Positions 12,331 through 24,400 of a stretch of 30,499 nucleotides of DNA are shown here, in pieces (position 1 is the stretch's first letter; each line of letters begins with the position of its first letter). Made by a program: the position numbers and the translations under genes. The stretch is from Saccoglossus kowalevskii (Eukaryota > Hemichordata > Enteropneusta > Harrimaniidae), in the NCBI RefSeq assembly GCF_000003605.2, contig NW_003109984.1:202022-232520 (forward strand). The letters are read 5' to 3'. The notes below the pieces were generated by a model. That model saw nothing but the letters and a program-made list of their open reading frames with translations, ran no database searches and had not been told where the DNA came from.

Positions 12331-12500
12331 ACGATGTAGGTGATGCGGATGCCCGTTGACAAGATTGTTCATGACACCCTATCGTGAGAATGGTCATTTA
12401 GACGAACACCAGATATTGTTTAACAGAGCAGTTGTTGAAAGGGCATTTGGGATGTTGATAAACACATTAGGGAAACGTACATTTGCAAGCTTGTGTATAA
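12331..12500 (+). pseudogene. PIF/Harbinger-like transposase, C-terminal relic
   Basis: The plus strand reads VGDADA, then after a one-base frame change PLTRLFMTPYRENGHLDEHQ, and FNRAVVERAFGMLINTLGKR. This is the end of the DDE nuclease of Harbinger transposases, whose usual form is GD.AYPL..%LM.PY followed by .N...S..R..VE.AFG.LK.R.R, including the last catalytic glutamate (the E of VERAFG). It follows the right end of the Tc1-like element immediately. The central nuclease part is missing from both flanks, so sequence was lost before or after the insertion. Confidence 0.75.
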
Positions 12501-12786
12501 AAACTTCTATTTGAACATGGTACACCTACACTAGATTAAAAAACTCGGTTTTGTGATTGAAGTACGGTGAATTTTGTACAAATACTAATACATGATAGTT
12601 GACTGCTTGCCTCCACTAAATATTTAATCTGTTTCACTGTTCATGTGAGAGTATTCAGTATCAACGATGGAAGGATATGCGAGTACCAAAAAACCATGTA
12701 TTGTATTCTATAGATCACGTGATATGACAGCCAATACGAAATATATGATGCAGAAATGAATGATGATGGTTAGGCTAGACTTTTTT

Positions 12787-13170
12787 TATTCCTTGTTTCT
12801 CGGGTTTTTATGACCCAATTAAGGGCGGGAAAGAAATAAAATTAATTCTTTTTTTCCGTTAGATTTGTGTGATTCTCAAAGAACTGTAAGTGAGATCATT
12901 GATCGGAGAGAAGAAATGAAATAAAATGTTATTATATGTATATCCTTGTTTCTCATCTGCGCGAGACCTCGGTATTTTGATCATGATACTCTTGGATTTG
13001 CAACTTGGATTTGTTATGCGGCGGGCGGTAAAAAAATGAAGATAAAAAATAATATTGTTTAGCAATTTTTTGCGCTTACAAGTCGGCGGGCGCGGGAAAT
13101 TACGCTGAAATAACATTTTATTTTCATTTTCGGCTATTGTTCATTCGGCGGGTTCGCGAAACAAGGGATA
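12787..13170. mobile_element. MITE-like element with short inverted ends
   Basis: The left end tattccttgtttctcggg (12787-12804) and the reverse complement of the right end, tatcccttgtttcgcg (13155-13170), match closely, and a third copy of the word tccttgtttctc lies near 12942. The interior repeats a GC-rich word, cggcggg, near 13018, 13084 and 13146, spaced about 62-66 bp, each followed by A-rich sequence, plus a related gggcggg near 12823. No protein is encoded. This fits a 384-bp non-autonomous DNA element with sub-terminal repeats. Confidence 0.5.
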
Positions 13171-13174
13171 ATAA

Positions 13175-16100
13175 ACGTATGGCCTTAGCATGATCACCAA
13201 TAAAATCTATAAGTCATGCACACGAAGATTTCAACTGGTATCTATTGCATGTATACTGACCTTAGCTTTACTATGTATACTTGCTAGATACTATGACGAA
13301 TTACTAATTGCAGAGATGGCACAGATATTGAAAATGAAAACCATACTTGAAGCACATATAAAAGTATATGAAAACAGTTAAAGAAATTGAACGACTTTTC
13401 ATTCAATACAGTCAGACCAAAGTTACCAATATTTATAAATAACAAAAAAACGGAATATGCATTAAAGAAGGCTTAGGAAAAATAACCCTCGTGCTGAGAG
13501 TACTGTAAATGCATTAATAATTCGCTGGTTTTTAATTTCACAATTTTCGTTGATAAGCGAAGTTCGCTAAATTAAATCTATGTGAACGTGTAGAATTACA
13601 ACGGTTTCATGTCAAGCTCATGAACGTGAATCCCAGTGAAATTATTTAAACATAGAAATAGTTTTACAGTATTATTGACAGAAATATAAAGTATATGTAC
13701 AAATTAACCACTCACAGCAGACAAACAGCTATACAGAAAGCAGACAATAATACTAATAACAAACAAGACTTGCAAAATAAAATAAGCAGAAAAAGCAACT
13801 CTGCTCATACAATGAAAAAATATGGAGAATGGGTGGTGTATTCAAAGACAGAAACGCATTCAATGTTAGACACATGTGTCGACCTGCCCCAAAACAATGT
13901 GAACAATTTTACCAATTTAAAAACAAATAAAAAATTAGGAAGGAACACATTTACAAATATGGCAAAGAAAGATGAGTAGATTTCAGATCGTACTTGATGA
14001 GCGACATCCAAAATCTCAACTATCTGAATGCATAGTTATTTATATGGGGGCGTACATATTTGTAAATGTGTTCCTTATGGCTCTATCATGGGGGAGTTTC
14101 GACACAGATGAGGCAATAAGATGGGACTTAGGTGTACATTATGTGGTCGTTCAGAGGACGGTGGTTTAACAATGTTCACGTGTTGTTGTAAGTGTAATAC
14201 TTAGTTAATACAATTGAAGACAAGCTGAAAGACAAGTGGCTTGACTTGTGGCTTTGACAATCAATCGATTCAATCGAGAAACCACAAATTCCACTATTAA
14301 GAAGATATACTGCATGTTCAACTGGACCATACTTCGCTTCCACGTCCAAAACTAGTACTTGTAGTGAAAGTGATTCAAAACTAACTAAAACAGTATTTAA
14401 AATAAAAAATAATTCCGAACTGAATGTCAGTTAAAATCAGCTGTTCAAACTTGTTTTGACACGCGAGGGCGGCGCATTTTGACATAGTGAAATGTTACCA
14501 GCTTAGGTAGTTTATGATCATGCATGACCACCAATGATAGTTCTTGATTACCATAGATCATTTTGATCGTTGTGATAGTATTTAATTGCCAAACATGATG
14601 GTTTTATTTCCTGCTGACCATAGCCAGCCATTCACTCACTATTCGTCTTGTATGGACGATGCCTGATGTTACTTTGGTGTTCTAAGTAGTTAACAAAATT
14701 ATTGTTCAAGATTTCGAGACCTCGCCATAAGTGCGTTTTCATTTTTATATTTACAATTGCTGGAATAGTATATACTAATGATTTTACAATGACACTAAAT
14801 TCAGTTATAAATATCAATCAAACTAAATTGTTCTCATGAGGTGGAAAACAATGCAAATGTGTTCCATAGTGACTGAGGTTTATTAGTTCCCGTTCGGACG
14901 CAGACCGAAAACAGGGACTCATGTTTCGACCTTTGTGCGTCCGGACCTGTATTTTAGACATGCGTGGACCACTCACAATCAAACTTCCCACATACATCAT
15001 ACATATTATTATACATATGCACATCAATTTGTTCCACGATTAGATTAAAGATGGTTGAATGGTAGCCTTGTTTGTGCTACAAAATCATCAAAATAAAGCA
15101 TTTATGAATAGATTTTGTTTAAACCGCGGGTCCGGATATATAAAAGAAATTATGGCAGCCAGTTTTTAGTTTGCAAATGACACTCAAGCATGAAACATCG
15201 CTGTGGGGAGCTCGGCAAAATCACTCTTTTCGGCAATTTTAACGCCTGTGGTGTTTTATTTTCATGTCGTACACAAACATGAATATATCCGCCATTCACG
15301 TTCGATGTTAATTTACAAGTTCGGAGCGATGTCAGTGTGATTTCCACGTAAAAGCTACGGGAAAATATTATTCAGACAGTCGTTTTGACTGCTCAAAATG
15401 ACTGTCAGTCATGGGTTTATGCAAATGCAAGGTGTTAATCCTGATTTGTTTGTTCAATATCTGGGTATGTTTATCAAATTACGGAGTTGATGATGTAAGT
15501 GATGTCATGGAGCCAATACGAAAGAATATGCTGTGAGCTGTTCGTCTGGTCAATTCAGGGGCGTCGTCGGCGCTCCACGAAGTGGCCCGACCCGAGCGAA
15601 TGTGCATGGCATGAGCTGAGATGTGCACGAAAGGGGAGGGACTGTGCGTAAACATTCCAATACTTTATTAGTGTATGCGCGCAAAAAAAGACGTTCGCGG
15701 TGACAGGGCTTGTAAACCTGCTCGATTCTTATTGTTTCAAGGAAAAATGGATGGTTTTTACTCCATTCTCGATGACAAGACGAACCAAGCCGTGCGTACT
15801 CCCCTGGATTAGTTTATTGGCGGATGTGACGGGCCTGGCTGGTCAAGATAATAGCGGGGTTCGTTCGAGGGGCTCGTCAACAAATAATTTCCAGACACTA
15901 TGCTTCGAATATGCGAATGCTTCTCGAATTTAATATATGACGTTCTTGACAATTTTAAAAGTACAAATATGTCTCGAAATGAAAAAAATTCAAAGATCCC
16001 GCAAAGAAATGTTATGTTCCCTGAACTATACCCCCGCAATGAAATGATTGTTGACCGACAACATTGCGTAAACAAATGTATGCCAGTCCGTGTTTTGTAA

Positions 16101-16580
16101 CGTATAAATCACAAATATATTCATGTATGCCCGTGTTTTTTTTGTAATTTGTTGGAGCCTTTTTATTCACGTTGCATAACGTCATAATTACCTAGCCGAC
16201 AAGACACATTATGGCACACGTTGTACTATGCGATACTGTATATTGTTTATGTCATTCAAATAAACCACAGTGTTCGTTGCAAGCACGGAACTAAATAAGA
16301 AGCTCTATGATGCGAGTAAGAAAACTGGTTTATTGTAGGGATCCCATGAGCGTTGAACGTGATTCAAATAGAATAATAGCGTAATGCATGATGTTAGCTT
16401 ACGGAATTAACACCTTCGGTTGAAGTGATAGCAGCTGTGTACCAAGTTAACAATTGTCGGACCATGCAAATGTTATTTCCCATGACGTACTGGTGCAATT
16501 CCTGGGATTGTGGAGCCGCGCTTCAAGCCGGGTACAAACGTTGGACATTATGGGACCTTGATGCATATCAATTTATTTTT
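13175..16580. other. No gene recognised
   Basis: Several open frames of 60-90 codons occur (for example 13190-13381 and 13695-13979, plus strand) but none carries a motif, splice context or codon pattern I trust. A GC-richer patch lies at 15540-15640. An imperfect hairpin with 8-bp arms cggacgca / tgcgtccg lies near 14895-14943. I see no RNA gene. Confidence 0.45.
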
Positions 16581-16582
16581 CA

Positions 16583-17065
16583 GATTCAAATTAAAATGGC
16601 CATTTTGTTTTAATGAATGCAGTTCTAGTGCCATATCTCTGCCATGCTTTGACTAATTATGATTAAATTTTATATATTCATTATACATCATGACATAGAT
16701 ATATTGATATTGGTTTGACTATCTGAATCAAAATGAACAAATGGCAGCCATTTGTGTGCTAAAAAATCAGCAAAATTCAAGCATATCTGGCATTCCTGAA
16801 CTGGATCTTCGATTTTGTTCAAACTTGGTTATGGGTTAGATTATGGGTTCATGATGCACGTCATTTCATTTTACAGATCGGATTCAAAATGGCTGACTGG
16901 CGGTCATTTTGTTTAAATGAATGTGCTTCTAGAGCCATATCTCTCATATACTTTGACTGATTATGTTCAAATGTTATATATTTGTTTTCCATCATGTTAT
17001 AGATATATAAATGTATTTAAAATAGCCGACTGGTGGCCATTTTGTTTTAATTAATGCTGTTTCAG
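16583..17065. repeat. Diverged tandem repeat, about 2.5 copies
   Basis: Three blocks start with attcaaa..aaaatggc and continue to a gccattttg-type word followed by ttaatgaatg. They start near 16583, 16881 and 17012. The first two share further stretches: a gccatatctct word, ctttgact.attatg, and a catcatg..atagatata word. The first copy is about 293 bp. The second is about 133 bp because it lacks the tail holding ttgttcaaacttgg. The third is cut after about 50 bp. Such atggc...gccat blocks are partly self-complementary. Likely copies of a dispersed repeat family. Confidence 0.7.
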
Positions 17066-17069
17066 GACT

Positions 17070-18160
17070 CATTAGACGATCAGATAAAAGATGTCATTTT
17101 AATCTTAAACAATCATCATAATCAAGCATCATCTTCTGAATCCATGGTGTAATCTTGTTAAAACAAACTAATTGAGGACATACAATAAGTTTGTTATCAG
17201 CAGAAAACACGCAATGTGTTCGTTATAAAAGTATTCATATTAACAAAGCTCCAGTGCCAAATACATCTTAACATGGGCCTTCTGGGTTTTTTTCTTCTAA
17301 TAATAATTTGCTTGATTTTCTTGGATGATCACATTAGATGTAAATGAGCATCGAGATCTTGTTGAGAGCTGAAGTGCAACAAGACTAGCATTTGTCTCTC
17401 AAATAGTGTTCAACTCTATCGCATCTTTGCATCCCACATTCTAAATAACATGGTTACATTAATTAGGAGTGGATGTGATGGTGGGCGGCTGTCGCGGCTC
17501 TCTGGCTCATTTTACAGGATTTATTACGTCTAAAGTTGATTGTATACATAGGCCAGTGAATCACATGAACACAGTAATAGTCAGCACAGTGGACTATAAA
17601 TTGACAATGACCTATTACAGAATTCTTACAATTTAAGCTGTTGCACTGTTTATGTTACTTTGTCAAAATCTAGAAATATAAACTGCATCAGTAGTAAATA
17701 CACAAACACAGTTGTACCTTTAATTATCTACGTTAAATATGTCTTGAAAATATTTAAATACCAATTTCCCCTCGAGCAACATCCAAAACCAAACTAAATT
17801 AAATGCAATTAAGTATAAGACAGTATGGTTATAACTACATTAAAATGAAATGTTGTACAGTTGTTGCCTTGTCAGCTTCTTATATATAAAGATAGTGTTA
17901 GTCGCATCTAAAACAAAGATAAAACAACATTTGAATTATAATGACTAGACTTAACCTAGTGATTTGAGTAAATCATTAACATAATTGACATATATACTGA
18001 CATATTTGTAAACACTGTGTAACCTTATTGAGCTTATCGTATTCATGGAATACATCATAAAATTTGATAATATCAAGTAATCCTACAATTTTCTAGATCG
18101 TACACTGATGAGATAATAACCGGCGTGGTGTTTTTTCTGTTTGTTTTAAGATTGGTCAAC
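17070..18160. other. No gene recognised; 3' flank of the lectin-vWD gene
   Basis: This lies downstream of the last vWD exon on the minus strand. One cysteine-rich minus-strand stretch at 17450-17350 (C.. C...C...C pattern with an in-frame TAG) could be a decayed further exon, but its phase does not fit and I do not claim it. No polyadenylation site can be singled out in such AT-rich sequence. Confidence 0.35.
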
Positions 18161-18168
18161 TAACTTAC

Positions 18169-18444
18169 TTTTCCCCCTCTATTTTCCAGCTTTTTCCAAA
18201 CTTTGTAGCATCATGGACAACAACACCATCAGGTGTTAAAAAGTCATTTCGAGTTTTACCATTATCATTACCAAGAAGACCACAGAGATGACCACGGTAA
18301 TCAGATCCAGAGATAGATACTCTTCAGCTGTGCTTTTTCAATGTCTAGTACAAAGTAAAAGTGGTATCCTTGGAGGCGAAGGTCAGTGTTATTGTCTTAT
18401 CGTCTTTTTGGTCTTGCTTCAGTCATATGCCCGTCAGTTCTACC
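18169..18444 (-). pseudogene. Second half of vWD domain, exon with three in-frame stops
   Basis: In one frame the minus strand reads VELTGI-stop-LKQDQKDDKTITLTFASK, FTLY-stop-TLKKHS-stop-RVSISGSDYRGHLCGLL, then GNDNGKTRNDFLTPDG and FGKSW. The YRGHLCGLLGNDNG, DDFLTPDG-like and FG.SW blocks are the hallmark end of a vWD domain. The stops are TGA (18423-18425), TAG (18345-18347) and TGA (18324-18326). Each is one base away from a Trp codon. The splice acceptor (ttttag) and donor (gtaagt) look intact. The exon needs two bases carried in, but the previous exon ends at a codon boundary, so the join would also be out of frame. The frame downstream of every stop is still well conserved, which suggests recent inactivation. 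Confidence 0.75.
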
Positions 18445-21400
18445 CTAAAATATAAATATATTTCATCAAGTACCTGCAATATTCCAGAATCTTTCAAACA
18501 TTGAAGTTGCACTATGGTTTTATATGATCTTTGGACAACCATCATTGGAGAATGCAGCTTTAGTGCTCCAATATTTCTTGATTAGTTATCAAACCAATCA
18601 ATTTGACCATCTTACACTATTTCATGAGTAAATTAATTACGGTAATAACATCCAATCCATTAATGATAACAAAGTCGCCTCCAACAGTTACGTTAACAGA
18701 AACAGTTCGGGTTCTGGCTTGTTGAACAGTACTGTCCTCCCTAGGCTCAAACTCAGCTGTTACTTCAAAGGCAGAATTAGACGAGCAGTCTTTAAACAGA
18801 GTATACCAGCATAAGCCTTGAAAACTAAATGGACGACCGTTGAATGTAGTCATATGTGGATCACCTGATATACCTGGTTCATCTGGGACTGCAATAGAAA
18901 CACAAAGCAGTTTACATTCCTGAATTGTATTTAATGCATATATAATCTCGTAACAGAAGGAATATATTTTGATTCTATTAATCACGTAGACAAATTACTA
19001 AGACCATACCGGTTATACAACATATGACTTCATATGTGTTACAGTTTGTGATGTAGTTAATCACCAGAAAATGGTAATATGATATCATACAAAGTCAAGT
19101 ACTAGATAAAAGACAAATATTATGATAACATAAATATTGTTCAGCTTGTACCAACAAAATTCTTTATACAGAAAGTACGATGTATGAGACTGGAATCTAC
19201 CTTATGGAATCTATCTTATATGCAAATATTTACTTAATAGCGAGGGAACCATGGTAACTGTTTTGGCCTTTAAACACTCTAAGTCTTTCGTTTTATCCCG
19301 TAATTGCGTTTATTGTCTAGTACCATGACTGCATAAATCAATGGTCAAATGTGGGAGTGATGACAGAACACGTGGGACAATATTGAGGTTGCCTCGCTCT
19401 CGCCAAAATCTCGGTGTTCATTAATCATGTGTTGGAAAGAACTACAGCGTTTCTTGTGTAAAATTAAATATATAATTTGAATATGATAATTAACAAAGCA
19501 ACTAATTTACCAGCGTCGCATAGAGCTGAATACAGGTACCAATGGTTATCACATTCATAGTTCACCCACTCACCCACTGGGTTAGATCTGTAAGGAATTA
19601 GCTCATATCAGTTTGATTCAGCTGAGTGACAAATTATGACAACACTACAAACAATTCTTTCAACCAGGTCACCGCAGGCAGAATTTCCAGAGATTTATCA
19701 GACCCGGGGTGCGTTATTTCGGAGTTGTGATTAATATGCGGTACGAGTGACTACTATGTTGATATATTGAATTTCCGGCCACTTGTTCAATGTTCAATTG
19801 TTCTTTACATAATATACCCGAATCGTATCACACACATGAGCTAAAATTTAGAAATAAGCATTTTTTTATTGTCATGGAAACGAATAAAGATTTTATTGGA
19901 AAAACATTATTTCATATCACATCAGTGTGTTTTGTTGTCAGGCTAGTATACATTGTCATTTATACACTTACAGAACACACGTGGGTAAAGTCGAGCTTTG
20001 CGGATAATTGAGCACTGTCCACCAGTTAAAGAAATTGGCGATTCCACCAGTTACATATTCAAAGTTGCTGTCTACGTCTTGATCGGTAATACCAAGCCAA
20101 AAATAGTCATACCCTGTTTAGACGTAACCGTACGAAATTAAATCAGTAATTGATATCACACATATTAACTAATAATTTTCGAAAAATACATTATGGAAAT
20201 ACTTATAATTCATATCACACCCGTCACTTCTAATGCTGCATCTAAGTCTGCCTGTGAGCGAATCTCTGCAAGCTTTGAATTCTTGGCTTCACAAGCAGCT
20301 TCAGCTTGGACCCAAGTCATCTCCCCTGCACGAATTCATACGGCGCTAAAAATAAAAGTTATTAAATATTTATATTAGTCAAAATTATAACATACGTAAA
20401 TAGCAATTATTGTAAATAAGATCCACTAAAAAAGATAAAGATCCACCAAAGTTACATTATATTCATACCCTGATATCCCATCTTATGGAGAATATCTCTC
20501 GATTAATACTACGATATACAATTCAATCAAGTAATGTAACAAAGAAGTAATGGAAAAGTTTAGAATGTTTATATTATAGATTCAATCACCTCTCTTAATC
20601 GCTAACAACTAAGACGCGTCTCGTAAACAGTTCGACACGTAGATTGTATAAAGTATATTGTCTTGTATATAAGTAAATGTTATCGTCGTTTAAACACAAC
20701 TATGAGTAGATGGAAATCAATAACGAAGTTTTAACCTAACACCAGGTATGGTTAATTCGCACGTTTGTCGGAAATAGACAAGACACATGTGTCTGTTACC
20801 ACGTTATGTAACGTTATGCAAAGTTGTTTACATTCTTTGATTACTTTACAGACCAACTACGGGTTGGACCATAGACCCTCTAAAAGAGGGTCTATGGTTG
20901 GACCAACTACTGTTTTAGTGTCCATTTTAGTGTCCATTAGCGGCACCCTTTCAAGTTTAAACTTCCTACATGTAATGACATACTGTTTTTATTGTATATA
21001 AGTGTAAAATTAATGTTAGTTGTTCACTTGCCACAAAAGCGTAAACATCGTCTTCTCTACTATCACCCACAACGCCCCCCCCCCCGTACAGATTACGTAC
21101 GTTAGTGCAGTCGCTTTTGGATATGTGTAACATACGAACAGTTCCAAACATTTCCAACCGGTGAAATCTATAAATTACGTGTGCTCTGTATATATATAAT
21201 TACCATGAATATTTCAATATAAATTATGTAGTGCCCGTCAGGTTATGAGCTACGCGACGTTATCAGTTGTCCATAACTCTATTTTGTCCCAATTGTGAAG
21301 AATTGGCATAGACAATACAATAAAAACAATCACTTTCACCCTTATTTTGCGATCCATATTCGTAAATTTGAAAAAAAAAATCTTCGTTGTAAACAGAAAT

Positions 21401-24400
21401 AGGAATTATGGGGTAGATGAATGAATAAATACTTAATTCATTAATTAATTGAGGGGCATAGTCACTATGTAGATTACTACTTACATGATCGTTTTCCAAT
21501 CTGCAAAATAAACATAAAACATGAATATTAATTTCAAATGATAACATGGATCTATAATCATTACTAAACTAGTCGTATGTATCGTTTTGGAAGGACGGGA
21601 ACCAACTGAAAAGTTATTCATAAAATATTCAACACTGTGTTGTGAATTTTAGGTCGATTTCCGGGAGGGTTGTTGGGGTGTACGGTGTGCGTTTCACGTC
21701 ATTGAACTACATGTTAGCGTACATTATCACAATAATTTAAATTGTATTCTATGAAAATACCCAACTAAACAGTCGATTTCGTCTCACGGTCTTTGTGAAG
21801 ACTGACCGCTTCCAAAATATCCCAAGTTTAGCCTTGAATTGACATTCCGGTCTCACAAGAAACAACAGTGGAACATACATACCCGGGGAATCACTCTATA
21901 TTAAGACCTTACACAATATGCATTCTTGCTAAAAACAAATGATAGACCTATAGGGCTGGCAGCACATTGACAAACCATACCCCCTATTGCGGACGCTATG
22001 TAAATTTAGTACCCCCCTAGAGCAGACATATTGAAGAAAAAAACTCGTGTTAAAAGTGGCGGGAAAGTCTCGGTGGGAAGGTTCGGGTGGGCGTGGTCGG
22101 GGCTATGAGTCCGCCAATTCGGGGCCTAGGGCGGTGCATGCGAGTGGTTGTTGCAAGAGGGGGCCTACAGCGGGCGCAGCAACTCTGAGTTTATTCCAGG
22201 GGCCTGTTGCAGACATTAGCATTTTAAATGGGGCATATTTGCCTCCCGCGCGGGCCCGCTTCAGAAGGTGGAAAACACCCCCCCCCCCCCTTATCGCTAA
22301 ATTTGGAACTTGCACGCACATGGGATAGTAACGTCATATAGAGTGACCCCCGGGCATACATAAAACAAACATTAGACATTATGTAGCAGGCGATGCCTGG
22401 CGAGTGAGCGCAGCCGAGTAGTTTATGCAGCCGAGTAGTTTATTGGTTTACTAAAAATAGACCAGACGTAAATGACCAGAAACAAAGACGCTGCGGTTAA
22501 TAACACAAATTTAAAATTATTTTTTACGCTATCACATGCTGTAACACTTTTTAAAAAAAACATTCTAATTTTCCCAATGCCAATGCTAATAAGGTTACGT
22601 TTCCATATAAGAGCACTTCCTTTAAAAGTGGAAAGTGTTATTTTTTAACTGTTTATTATACTGGTCCGAACGATACGGGTAATCATTGCTAGCTGGAGTG
22701 GTTATCACTTGTAATCCACATACTGGTTAAAACAAGTAACCTGTAGAATGCTGTGTGGGTAATATTTTTATATGGATTTTTGGTATGTTATTTTTGTTTT
22801 GGAATAGTTACCAAACAATGAGAAATCTATAGGATTGTATATACCTCGCAGCTGGTGTCACATGCATGGTTCAAGCCTGCCTAACCGGTGCTTATACCAG
22901 GATTTCGTTACATCGCCTAGACGGATACAGCTTCATGTTCCGAGTCATCGCAAGAAATTGACATTACAATAGAAAATAAATGACTGGCACTCCCATTCAA
23001 TTAATAGCAAGTGAAATTCCTGGGATTGAAACATAGACTTTGATGTCACTAGTGTAGGCAATGAATAACTTCAAGTTGGCATAAAGACGAGGTAGTATAT
23101 TTAATCAGTGCTGAACCAGAGGCTGAAATTATAATTACGTTTTAACGTTCATATAATTTGTTTATTTCAATTTCTCCTGAAGTCAAATAGAAGTATACTG
23201 GTGAAAGAATGTTTTGGGGGTGTAGTGTATATGGAGGGGTAGGGGTGGGTGTCATATAATTTGTTCATTTCCAACTGTCATGAAGTATCATAGAATTTCA
23301 CTTAATTTATTTTCGCTGAAAAGTTTTCAAGCATTACGTGTGGATCTAATTTGCACTGTGGTGTGTCAAGTATCAATAGAGTATGAGGGAAATGGCATTT
23401 TCATTGGAAATTATTTTAGCGGAAAAATGTTTACAGTGCAAATTTAGTATTCCACATTATTACATATGTACTGCAGTTTATTTTGATTCGTTTCTGAAAT
23501 CAAAATCGGTATTTCCACACCCCACATGCAAATGAGGTCTGAGAGCAAACAGTCCCTTCAGGAGTACCGGTTTTCGAAACATAGCAGAAATAAACAATAT
23601 TTAGAAGTACGAAATTTGACCCTTATATACTTGCCGAGTGAAATGAAATTTGAACAACAGTAATGGTACTTATAGGCAGTCACGTATTTTGACTAAAACT
23701 AATTTGCAAATGTATCCACAAATGGCCAAATATATCTCCTATAAATGTAGGATACAACACATCAGACATAGCTCATTCTACTCAGCTTGAGTGTGGGCAC
23801 ACAGTTACTATTTGGATTTTTGATATCTTTTTTTCATTAATGAGAAAATTGACTGTTCACCCGGATTCTGTGAGTTTTTCGGTTGTGCCGATTTGGTTCA
23901 AACTTGGCAGGCAAGTCACAACTTCACTCTAGTTAGGTTGTAAAATTTGAAAACAAACTCTGGCCCTCCATTTTCATAGCAACAGCCAAAAACTGATTTT
24001 TTGAATACTTTGAATACACCCTACATTTCTATGATTAAAAAGCACGGACGTAGCTCATTCTACTCAGCTTGAGTATGGGCAAACAAATTACTGTTTTCTT
24101 TTCCGTTTTTTTTTCATTAACGAGAAAATTGACCCCAAAGCTTTCACCGGCAACGGCTTTTAAATGGAAAAACAATCCTGGTCCACTGCTACCATGGCAA
24201 CAGCCAAAAACTGTTTTTGAATACTTTCGCCCCAAATATATTACCTCATCCCAATTTTGTAATAGCAGTGTTCAAATGATCATGCCTTTTATTTTGGCTA
24301 CGTTGCACACCGGTAAGAGATCACCGGCGCCGACAGTGTTACACTGTATCAACGTAATCCCAAATGAAACTTTCAATGTAATGTAAATGCTGCCTCCAAT

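Noticed and set aside
13190-13381. Short frame with a hydrophobic stretch, possible membrane peptide
   Set aside because: There is no homology, splice context or conserved start; a hydrophobic run of this length is common by chance in AT-rich DNA.
15700-16100. Cluster of overlapping plus and minus open frames
   Set aside because: No motif or splice-bordered exon is seen; a short MDGFYSILDD start is soon followed by stops.
17350-17450. Cysteine-rich minus-strand stretch, possible extra exon after the vWD domain, or insulin-like peptide
   Set aside because: It has an in-frame TAG, the phase does not fit the upstream donor, and the cysteine spacing does not match a family I can name.
22047-22328. 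Open frames of 93 and 72 codons on opposite strands
   Set aside because: They arise from the high G+C of this patch and carry no motif.
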